Below are positions 24,910-32,775 of a stretch of DNA of 32,775 nucleotides, one piece after another (the first letter of the stretch is position 1; the number at the start of each line of letters is the position of its first letter). The position numbers and the translations under genes were made by a program. The notes beneath the pieces are model-generated. The model ran no database searches, was not told the DNA's origin, and was given only the letters and a program-made list of their open reading frames with translations. The stretch spans positions 1-32,775 of the forward strand of contig CBDUXP010000043.1 in assembly GCA_965371225.1 (NCBI GenBank), in the 5' to 3' direction. The DNA is from CBDUXP01 sp965371225 [NCBI: uncultured bacterium]. Its GTDB lineage: Bacteria > Abyssobacteria > SURF-5 > CBDUXP01.

Positions 24910-26772
24910 CTAGCGCAACTCTCGTAGGGTCAGGTGCGCCTCACCCTTTGCGCCGACGGTGACGGGCACCGCCCAGCGTACCGCGTGGGGCACACACGCC
25001 GACGACGCGCCGTCCGTGCAGTACGCCAGATACAGCTCCACTTCCCAGGGGCCGGCAGCAGCCTGGGGCACCGTGAGGTCCAGCGGGAGTTTCGCCGCCG
25101 ACCACAGCTCGTTGACCAGCACTTCGCCTCCTGCCGTCACGCGCGCGGAAACGGGCGATTCGGGATGGAGGTGCGCCCCCAGAGGCAGGTCAGGGGTCAG
25201 AGAGAGTGAGACTGGACCGTCGGCGAGCACCGTAACGGCCGGCGCGGCGATGACCTGTGCGGGCATGGCCTCCCCGGGCCGTTCGAGGCCGGCGACGTGC
25301 ACTTCGTTCCACGCCTTGGTCACCAAGTCGAGCCGCACGATGCGATGGTTATTCGTATCCGCGATGAAGGCCACATCCCCGGCGACGCTCACTCCACCCG
25401 GTTCGTAGAGGCCGAGAGCGCCGCGTTCGCCGTGCACGGCCGGCCGGCCGAGGCCGGCGAATGTCTCCACCACCTGCCCGTCGGGTGAGACGACCTTGAT
25501 CTTGTGGTTGTACGTATCCGCCACTACGAGCGTGTCCCCGCGCGCGGCCACACCCAAGGCATGCTGCAGCCGCGCGTGCGGATGCGCGCCGTCCACGTCG
25601 CCGAAGTCGAACAGGCCGGTCCCCAGGACGGTGAACACCACGCGCGTACGCAGATCGAGGCCGCGGATGGCGCTGGTTTCCGAATCGGCGAAGTAGAGGA
25701 CGTCGCCGTGCACCGTGAGACCGGACGGCTGGGCGAGCGCGGCTTGGAGGGCGGGCCCGTCGATGATGTCTTCGCGGCCGGAGCCGGCGAACACCCCGGT
25801 GGCGCCGCTTTCCATATGGTGGCTCCACAGTTGATGTGAACCGGCCATGGCGATGTACAACACGTCATCGCGCGCAGCAAGGTCCCACGGTGAATTCAGG
25901 CCTTGCTCGACGCCCCGCCGGCCGCCTTGCCGGTCGTCGCTGAGTTCGCCCGTCCCCGCGACTGTGGTGACGGTCCCGTCGTCGAGGCTGATACACCGGA
26001 TGGCGTGGTTTTCCGTATCCGCCACGTACAGGACGTCGCTATCGAGCGCCATCCCTTGCGGATGATTGAACGTGGCCGCGGCGGCCGGGCCGTCCCGCAT
26101 GCCTTCCTCGCCCGTCCCGACCACGGAGAGCAACCGACTGGCCCCGGACTCGTCCGGCCAGGAGGCGACCACAATGCGGTTGTGGTTCGAGTCGCTGATG
26201 AAGAGCCGCCCACCCGCTTCGTCGGCCAACACTTTTCCCGGGTACCGCAGGCGGGATGCCGTGGGCACCACCTCCTCGCGCACCAGGCACAGGGGGCCTT
26301 CCGCCAGGGTGCCCTTGGTGCGATGCTCCCCCAGGAGCGCGCGGATGGTCTGGTCGAATTCTTCGCGGAGCCCCTCGCCGGGCGCGGCCGCGACCACGTA
26401 CCCTTCGGGATCCACCAGCACCCGGGTGGGCCAACTGCTCACCCCGAAGCTCCGCCAAATCCGCATGTTCTCGTCCACCAGGACGGGATGCGCGATCTCG
26501 TAGCGCAGGACGGCGGATCGCACGTTCTGCCGTGTACCTTCGTTGGCGAACTTGTTGCTGTGCACGCCGATGACCACCACCGGTGCACCGTCGTACTTGT
26601 CCTCCAGGTGCGCCAAATCGGAGAGCACGTGCATGCAGTTGATGCAGCAGTATGTCCAGAAGTCCAGCAGCACCACGTGGCCTCGCAAATTCTTGCGGAA
26701 GTCGAGCGGCCGGTCGGTATTCAACCAGGCGAAGCCGTGGTCCAGGGAGGGGGCAAGGATGCGCTGAGCCAT
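24910..26772 (-). CDS. NHLRC2-like thioredoxin/NHL-repeat protein
   Basis: The 620-residue protein has an N-terminal thioredoxin-like domain (about 20-165) with the redox motif WTYCCINCMH (C43-x-x-C46). An NHL-repeat beta-propeller (about 190-500) follows, with recurring blades such as LFISDSNHNRIV, LYVADTENHAIR, LVVADTYNHKIK and AFIADTNNHRIV. A C-terminal beta domain (500-620) completes it. This matches NHLRC2. The redox and propeller parts suggest thiol chemistry with a protein or ligand partner; no export signal is seen. ATG 26772 is chosen because the upstream frame is not protein-like; a TACACT (26803-26798) lies 25 nt upstream. Function otherwise unknown. Confidence 0.9.
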   Translation of the reverse strand: MAQRILAPSLDHGFAWLNTDRPLDFRKNLRGHVVLLDFWTYCCINCMHVLSDLAHLEDKYDGAPVVVIGVHSNKFANEGTRQNVRSAVLRYEIAHPVLVDENMRIWRSFGVSSWPTRVLVDPEGYVVAAAPGEGLREEFDQTIRALLGEHRTKGTLAEGPLCLVREEVVPTASRLRYPGKVLADEAGGRLFISDSNHNRIVVASWPDESGASRLLSVVGTGEEGMRDGPAAAATFNHPQGMALDSDVLYVADTENHAIRCISLDDGTVTTVAGTGELSDDRQGGRRGVEQGLNSPWDLAARDDVLYIAMAGSHQLWSHHMESGATGVFAGSGREDIIDGPALQAALAQPSGLTVHGDVLYFADSETSAIRGLDLRTRVVFTVLGTGLFDFGDVDGAHPHARLQHALGVAARGDTLVVADTYNHKIKVVSPDGQVVETFAGLGRPAVHGERGALGLYEPGGVSVAGDVAFIADTNNHRIVRLDLVTKAWNEVHVAGLERPGEAMPAQVIAAPAVTVLADGPVSLSLTPDLPLGAHLHPESPVSARVTAGGEVLVNELWSAAKLPLDLTVPQAAAGPWEVELYLAYCTDGASSACVPHAVRWAVPVTVGAKGEAHLTLRELR

Positions 26773-26797
26773 GCGATGAGGAGGGGGAAGGGGCGGG

Positions 26798-26803
26798 AGT
26801 GTA
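26798..26803 (-). promoter_or_regulatory. -10 element of the NHLRC2-like gene
   Basis: TACACT on the minus strand, 25 nt before the ATG at 26772; no good -35. It lies in the 227-bp divergent gap with arsM, which otherwise shows no gene. Confidence 0.35.
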
Positions 26804-26967
26804 GTAGAGGATGGATGGACAGGCCCCGCGCCGCAAGACCTGGCCGGGACTCGCCGAAGTGTGACCTTCCTCACGGTCCCACCCGGCGCGATCTGTCATC
26901 GTTCTTTGCGTACGCGCAGCGGACCCGGCGGCGACGATTATCCCCCGGCAGGTCCGGCCGGACGAGG

Positions 26968-26973
26968 TACAAT
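26968..26973 (+). promoter_or_regulatory. -10 element and SD region of arsM
   Basis: TACAAT 26 nt before ATG 27000, with no convincing -35. An AGGGAG sequence (26988-26993) about 6 nt before the start codon is a fair Shine-Dalgarno, so this transcript is not leaderless. I see no ArsR-type dyad and no arsR gene nearby. Confidence 0.4.
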
Positions 26974-26999
26974 ACGGTCCACACGCAAGGGAGAGATGC

Positions 27000-28172
27000 A
27001 TGGGAGAGGAAACCAGTTTGCTCATTGACGTGGAAGCCGCCGTGCGTGAGCGGTACAGCGCGGGCGCGCAGGCGCGGGACGCGGCGCTCTGCTGCCCCGT
27101 CGACTACGAACCCCAGTACCTGGACGTGATTCCTCCAGAGGTGCTGGAGCGCGACTACGGGTGCGGCGACCCGTCGCGCCATCTGCGGCCGGGCGAGCAC
27201 GTGCTGGACTTGGGGTGTGGCGGCGGCAAAATCGCGTTCATTGCGGCGCAGGTCGTCGGCCAGACCGGCCGGGTTGTGGGCGTTGACATGAATTCGGAAA
27301 TGCTCGACCTGGCGCGGCGGAGCCAACCGCTCGTGGCGGAGAAGCTGGGCTATGACAACGTCTGCTTCCGGCGCGGGAAAATTCAGGACTTGCGGCTGGA
27401 CGTGGAGGCGATGGTCCGGTGGTGCCTGCAGCACCCCGTGCGCTCCTCCGAAGATTGGCTGGCCATGGAGGCCGAGGCCCAGCGGCTCCGGACGGAGAAG
27501 CCGTTGATTCCCGACGGGTCCGTGGATGTGCTCGTGTCCAACTGTGTGCTCAACCTCGTCCGCCCGGAGGCTAAGGGGAACGTCTTCCGGGAAATGTACC
27601 GCGTGCTGGCCCGGGGCGGCCGCGCAGTCATCAGCGATATCGTCAGCGACGAGGACGTGCCGGCGGACCTGCGGAACGATCCGGACCTCTGGAGCGGGTG
27701 CATCTCGGGCGCGTTCCGGGAGGACCAGTTGCTCGCGGCATTCGCGGAGGCGGGCTTCCACGGGATGCGCATCCTCCACCGCGACGAGACCCCGTGGCAG
27801 GTGGTGCGGGGCATCGAATTCCGGTCGATCACCGTGGAGGCCTTCACCGGCACGGCCGGTCCCTGCTGGGAGCGGAACCAGGCCATCATCTATCGCGGTC
27901 CCTGGAAACAGGTCACGGATGATGACGGCCATACTCTCGAGCGTGGCGTGCCCATGGCCGTGTGCGACAAGACATACGGCCTGTACCAGCAGGAACCGTA
28001 CACGCAGGACGTGGTTCCCGTGCCACCCCGAACGTCCGTACCGCCGGGCGATGCCGCGCCATTCGCGTGCGACGGGGACCGGCGGCGCTCGCCCAAGGAC
28101 ACGAAGGGCGCGGGCTACACCGAAACCCGGCTGAGCGACACGAGCGCTTGCTGCGGCGACGCCGGCTGTTGA
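27000..28172 (+). CDS. arsM: Arsenite S-adenosylmethionine methyltransferase of the arsenosugar type
   Basis: The 390-residue protein carries the ArsM signatures: CCPVDYEPQYLD (C31, C32), GCGDPSR (C55), the SAM-binding LDLGCGGG, then SNCVLNLV (C182) and SGCISGA (C234). C55, C182 and C234 plausibly correspond to the three cysteines that bind As(III) in ArsM. It methylates trivalent arsenic with S-adenosylmethionine. A C-terminal extension of about 90 residues ends in CCGDAGC. It precedes arsS by 11 bp. From known biology, this pair makes arsenosugar precursors. No arsR, arsB or acr3 is present here. Confidence 0.92.
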   Translation: MGEETSLLIDVEAAVRERYSAGAQARDAALCCPVDYEPQYLDVIPPEVLERDYGCGDPSRHLRPGEHVLDLGCGGGKIAFIAAQVVGQTGRVVGVDMNSEMLDLARRSQPLVAEKLGYDNVCFRRGKIQDLRLDVEAMVRWCLQHPVRSSEDWLAMEAEAQRLRTEKPLIPDGSVDVLVSNCVLNLVRPEAKGNVFREMYRVLARGGRAVISDIVSDEDVPADLRNDPDLWSGCISGAFREDQLLAAFAEAGFHGMRILHRDETPWQVVRGIEFRSITVEAFTGTAGPCWERNQAIIYRGPWKQVTDDDGHTLERGVPMAVCDKTYGLYQQEPYTQDVVPVPPRTSVPPGDAAPFACDGDRRRSPKDTKGAGYTETRLSDTSACCGDAGC

Positions 28173-28183
28173 GCGGAACTCGC

Positions 28184-29191
28184 ATGACCGCCCTGCGCCG
28201 CGCAGAAGCGGCTCCCCTGCTGCCCGAAGTGGCCCAGCAGTTCTCTGCGACGCTGGCGGAGCACGGGTGCACGCTCGAGCGCGACCGTCCGACGATCATG
28301 CAGATCAATGTGGGCAAGCGGTGCAATCAGGCCTGCCGGCACTGCCACGTGGACGCGGGGCCGGACCGCACGGAGTCGATGAGCGAAGAATCGCTGGATG
28401 CCGTAGTGCGCGTGGTGCAGCGGGATAACCTCCGGACGGTGGATATCACCGGCGGCGCGCCGGAGCTGCACCCGCGGTTCGAATGGCTGGTGGCCGCGCT
28501 ACGCGCCGAAGACCGGCACGTCATCGTGCGCACGAACCTGACAGTGCTGGAGCAGCCGGGCTACACCCACCTGCCCGCGTTTTATGCCGAGCACGGGGTG
28601 GAACTGATCGCGTCACTGCCGTGCTACCAGGAGGAGAACGTGGAGGCGCAGCGGGGGCGCGGGGTGTTCGACGCGTCGATCCGCGTCCTGCGCCGCCTCA
28701 ACGGCGTTGGCTACGGCCGGCCGGGGAGCGGGCTGGTGCTCGGGTTGGTGTTCAACCCCCAGGGGCCGAAATTGCCGGCGCCCCAGGCGGCGCTGGAGGC
28801 CGACTACCGCCGGGAATTGGGCGAACGGTACGGCATCACGTTCTCGCACCTGCTCACGATCACGAACATGCCCATCGGGCGATTCGCCGCGGACTTGCGG
28901 CGGCACGGCGAGCTGGCCGCGTACGAAGCGCTGCTGCTCGACAATTTCAACCCAGCCACGGTGCCCGCGCTCATGTGCCGGCGCACGATTAACGTCGGCT
29001 GGGACGGCGCGCTCTACGACTGCGACTTCAACGCCATGCTCGGGCTGCCGATGCGCAGCGCCGACGGTACGCCGCTCTGCATTCGCGACCTCGCCGCCGA
29101 CGCGCGTCCCGGCCTCGCCATCGCCACCGGCGACCACTGCCTCGGCTGCACCGCCGGCGCCGGCAGCTCCTGCAGCGGGGCACTGGCCTAG
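28184..29191 (+). CDS. arsS: Arsenosugar biosynthesis radical SAM protein ArsS
   Basis: The 335-residue protein has a radical SAM cluster at C47, C51 and C54 (CNQACRHCHVDAGP), an ITGGAPELHPRF segment, and a Cys-rich C-terminus (MCRRTINV, CDFNAML, HCLGCTAGAGSSCSG). This matches the arsenosugar-type radical SAM/Cys-rich family. ArsS is known to act on methylated arsenic made by ArsM, forming the 5'-deoxyadenosyl-arsenic precursor of arsenosugars. ATG 28184 gives the expected N-terminus and lies 11 bp after arsM, an operon. Convergent with the GNAT gene (5-bp gap). Confidence 0.9.
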   Translation: MTALRRAEAAPLLPEVAQQFSATLAEHGCTLERDRPTIMQINVGKRCNQACRHCHVDAGPDRTESMSEESLDAVVRVVQRDNLRTVDITGGAPELHPRFEWLVAALRAEDRHVIVRTNLTVLEQPGYTHLPAFYAEHGVELIASLPCYQEENVEAQRGRGVFDASIRVLRRLNGVGYGRPGSGLVLGLVFNPQGPKLPAPQAALEADYRRELGERYGITFSHLLTITNMPIGRFAADLRRHGELAAYEALLLDNFNPATVPALMCRRTINVGWDGALYDCDFNAMLGLPMRSADGTPLCIRDLAADARPGLAIATGDHCLGCTAGAGSSCSGALA

Positions 29192-29196
29192 ACGGT

Positions 29197-29682
29197 CTAC
29201 GACACCGGCCTCTCGAACTCGACTTCGTCGCGCATGGGGATGCCGTACGCGCCGACCTCGGAAATTGACGGCTTGATCTTGCGCGCCTCATCCACGGCGC
29301 CGGAGTGAACCGCTGCTAGGCGGTAGCCGCGGCGCTGGTAGAACCGCATGGCGTCGATGTTGTCGTTCGTGGTGATGAGCCACAGGCGGCGACAGTCCGC
29401 ATCGCGTGCCGCAACCTCGACCGCTTCCAACAACTTCGTGCCGATGCCCCGCCACTGCGCCGTCGCCGCGATGGCGACCAGTTCGCACTCGTTCCCATCA
29501 ACCCGATAGAAGGCGAACCCGCACCGTTCGCCATCCCCTTCCGCAACGAATCCGGGTAGCCGCTTCAGATCGTATAGCACACCGCGGCTGACCACTTTCG
29601 TTCCGCCGATGGGCCCAGCCGTTGCCCCCAGCCATGTCTGGTCATCCAGCCCATACGACCGGATGGTGATGGCGGTCGTCAT
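29197..29682 (-). CDS. GNAT-family N-acetyltransferase
   Basis: The 161-residue protein has a GNAT fold: a beta strand ECELVAIAATAQWRGIGTKLL carrying the acetyl-CoA-binding QxxGxG/A-like motif (QWRGIG), then LWLITTNDN and MRFYQRRGYRL, the helix that ends the fold. Acceptor unknown. It starts 19 bp after the stop of acsA on the same strand, so it is probably co-transcribed. Because acetyl-CoA synthetases are often inactivated by lysine acetylation, an Acs-modifying role (as in Bacillus AcuA) is possible but rests only on neighbourhood. Confidence 0.82.
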   Translation of the reverse strand: MTTAITIRSYGLDDQTWLGATAGPIGGTKVVSRGVLYDLKRLPGFVAEGDGERCGFAFYRVDGNECELVAIAATAQWRGIGTKLLEAVEVAARDADCRRLWLITTNDNIDAMRFYQRRGYRLAAVHSGAVDEARKIKPSISEVGAYGIPMRDEVEFERPVS

Positions 29683-29701
29683 GGGCGGGGCGGGTCCCGC
29701 C

Positions 29702-31459
<1,758 letters not shown>

Positions 31460-31519
31460 GGGTTCCTCCTCGACGGGCCCGAGTGTGCTCCCCCGGCCGA
31501 CCCCGTGCGAAACGCGCCC

Positions 31520-31549
31520 ATGCTATGGCTCGGCATCGCAGATTTGCAA
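31520..31549 (-). promoter_or_regulatory. Promoter of acsA
   Basis: Minus-strand TTGCAA (31549-31544), an 18-bp spacer and TAGCAT (31525-31520). Predicted leader of about 53 nt with AGGAGG before the ATG. Confidence 0.55.
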
Positions 31550-31638
31550 CCGGATCACCGCAGAGCGCGCGCGGCGAGGTGGCCGTCCCGCAGGCTGGCG
31601 GGACAGGCGGGAGCGGCGAGTGCTAGGCCAGCACACTG

Positions 31639-31668
31639 GTGCCCTTCCACCAGTTTCAGTGTTAGACT
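31639..31668 (+). promoter_or_regulatory. Promoter of the leu transcript, extended -10
   Basis: A weak -35 (GTGCCC, 31639-31644), an 18-bp spacer and TAGACT (31663-31668) preceded by TGT, an extended -10. The dyad CTGGTG-cccttc-CACCAG (31636-31653) covers the -35 and could be an operator. Transcription would start near 31676. Confidence 0.45.
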
Positions 31669-31686
31669 TCTTGCTTAGGCGAAATC

Positions 31687-31755
31687 ATGCCTCTATTCAC
31701 GAAGTCGGCCCTCCCGCTCTCGGGAGCCTCGCTCTTAACGCGCCTGGCGTTATAA
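31687..31755 (+). CDS. leu operon leader peptide (leuL-like)
   Basis: A 22-codon ORF 98 nt before leuA contains seven leucine codons (positions 3, 9, 11, 16, 17, 20 and 22). Three are CTA or TTA, which look uncommon in this GC-rich segment. That composition is the hallmark of amino-acid attenuation leaders: ribosomes short of Leu-tRNA stall here. The stop TAA lies inside a palindrome, and the leader contains alternative hairpins (31736-31759). No Shine-Dalgarno beyond TTAGG. It is not previously annotated in this window and its function is inferred from codon content and place. Confidence 0.7.
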   Translation: MPLFTKSALPLSGASLLTRLAL

Positions 31756-31783
31756 CGCCGGGGCCGCGCTCCGCCCTGGGCGG
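31736..31783 (+). promoter_or_regulatory. Mutually exclusive hairpins in the leu leader
   Basis: GCGTTA (31747-31752) can pair either with TAACGC upstream (31736-31741) or with TAACGC downstream (31753-31758; palindrome GGCGTTATAACGCC, 31746-31759). A third hairpin CCGCC-ctg-GGCGG (31771-31783) follows. Ribosome position on the leader peptide would decide between them. No U-run follows the third stem, so control may be translational or Rho-dependent rather than an intrinsic terminator. Confidence 0.5.
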
Positions 31784-31853
31784 GTGCGAGACCCTGGCCT
31801 GCCGCTTCCCGACAGCTCGACACCACCGGCTGACACGATAGAGGATTCCCGAC

Positions 31854-32775
31854 ATGTCCGACGATAATCGCGTTTACATATTCGACACGACCCTCCGCGA
31901 CGGGGAGCAGAGCCCCGGCGCGTCCATGACCCGCGACGAGAAGCTGCAGATGGCGCAGCAGCTCGAAGCCCTCGGCATCGACATTCTCGAAGCGGGATTC
32001 CCCATCGCCAGCCAAGGGGAGTTCGAGGCGGTGCAAGCGATCGCCGGAGTGGTAAAGCACGCCACCGTCGCGGCCCTCGCGCGCACCACGCCGGAGGACA
32101 TCACCGCTGCGTGGGAGGCGATCAAGACGGCGGCTGACCCGCGGCTGCACATCTTCATCGCCACCAGCGACATTCACCTGAAGCGCAAGCTGCAGAAGAC
32201 GCGCGACGAGGTGCTCGCGGACGCGGTGACCGCGGTCAAGATGGGCTGCGGCTTCACGAGCAACGTGGAGTTCTCCTGCGAGGACGCAACGCGCTCCGAC
32301 CTGGATTACATGTGTCAGGTCATAACGGCGGTCATCGACGCCGGTGCGAAAGTCATCAACGTCCCGGATACGGTCGGCTACACCATGCCCAGCGAGATGG
32401 CGCAGATCTTCGATCACATTCGCGCGCACGTGCCGAACATCGACCGGGTCATCCTGAGTACGCACTGCCACAACGACCTGGGGCTCGCGGTGGCGAACTC
32501 GCTAACGGCCGTCGAACACGGCGTGCGCCAGATCGAATGTACGATCAACGGGATCGGCGAACGGGCGGGCAACGCCAGCCTGGAAGAAGTCGTCATGGCC
32601 ATGCGCACGCGCGAAGACCTGATGCCGTACTACACAGGGATCGACGCGAAGCAGATCAAGCGCAGCAGCGAGCTGCTCTGCCAGGTGACGGGGCTCACCC
32701 TGGCGCGGAACAAGCCCGTGGTCGGCCGCAACGCGTTCGCGCACGAGGCGGGCATCCATCAGCACGGCGTGATCG
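31854..32775 (+). CDS. leuA: 2-isopropylmalate synthase, 3' end outside window
   Basis: 307 complete codons of the enzyme that condenses acetyl-CoA with 2-oxoisovalerate, the first committed step of leucine synthesis. It has the N-terminal metal-binding [13 protein letters not shown], the metal-site motif [11 protein letters not shown] with Hx[16 protein letters not shown], and [11 protein letters not shown]. The C-terminal regulatory domain, where leucine inhibits, lies beyond the window. ATG 31854 has AGAGGA 7-8 nt upstream. The leader peptide and hairpins upstream predict leucine-responsive attenuation. Confidence 0.95.
   Translation, partial: MSDDNRVYIFDTTLRDGEQSPGASMTRDEKLQMAQQLEALGIDILEAGFPIASQGEFEAVQAIAGVVKHATVAALARTTPEDITAAWEAIKTAADPRLHIFIATSDIHLKRKLQKTRDEVLADAVTAVKMGCGFTSNVEFSCEDATRSDLDYMCQVITAVIDAGAKVINVPDTVGYTMPSEMAQIFDHIRAHVPNIDRVILSTHCHNDLGLAVANSLTAVEHGVRQIECTINGIGERAGNASLEEVVMAMRTREDLMPYYTGIDAKQIKRSSELLCQVTGLTLARNKPVVGRNAFAHEAGIHQHGVI

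Larger units (their letters stand above)
31460..31686. other. Divergent acsA/leu intergenic region
   Basis: This stretch holds the acsA promoter, a GC-rich palindrome GTCCCGC-aggctg-GCGGGAC (31585-31604) and the leu promoter. I see no gene here. Confidence 0.6.

Overview
This is a chromosomal segment from a high-GC bacterium (roughly two-thirds G+C by eye), probably from a poorly cultivated lineage. It is densely coding, with short gaps and several 1-8 bp gene overlaps. It has ordinary housekeeping genes (pyrG, acpS, acsA, leuA, a tRNA-Ser) and no prophage, IS element, CRISPR array or rRNA. The zinc-ribbon/TPR protein, the sulfatase-modifying-factor-like lipoprotein-style protein, the many GT-C glycosyltransferases and the arsenosugar genes suit an environmental soil or aquatic bacterium. 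No single gene fixes the phylum, and the CTP synthase is of an unusual sequence type.

Layout. 1-7.3 kb: partial tRNA-Ser(UGA), then an envelope-glycan block with a GT4 glycosyltransferase, a MATE exporter, a left-handed beta-helix acyltransferase and two overlapping GT-C glycosyltransferases. A large AT-richer inverted-repeat element fills the convergent gap at 3446-3627. 7.4-10 kb: a SPASM radical SAM protein preceded by a structured leader with two nested mini-ORFs, then two XRE regulators reading away from each other. 10.1-16.5 kb: a double-FHA protein and pyrG (minus strand), then a plus-strand run of split transketolase-like genes, an MBL-fold hydrolase, an AIM24-family protein and acpS. 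16.5-20.6 kb: a minus-strand membrane operon (unknown multi-TM protein, GT-C enzyme, RCK-gated channel with an aberrant selectivity filter). 20.7-26.8 kb: a secreted FGE-like protein, a Zn-ribbon/TPR membrane protein, a radical SAM/SPASM protein with a small membrane partner, and an NHLRC2-like thioredoxin/NHL protein. 27-29.2 kb: arsM-arsS, the arsenosugar pair. 29.2-31.5 kb: acsA followed by a GNAT. 31.6 kb to the end: a leucine-rich leader peptide with mutually exclusive hairpins in front of leuA, which runs off the window.

Regulation is the most informative layer. Several genes have recognisable sigma-70 promoters with -10 elements such as TACAAT, TACACT or TATACT, placed 6-8 nt before the ATG with no Shine-Dalgarno. 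These genes are predicted to be leaderless, while others (XRE/S24, AIM24, acsA) carry strong SD sequences. Three leaders (leuA, radical SAM at 7506, pyrG) contain hairpins suggestive of mRNA-level control. The strongest candidate for a new, testable regulatory unit is the leu leader at 31687-31755. All functional statements rest on reading motifs by eye; no database search was run.
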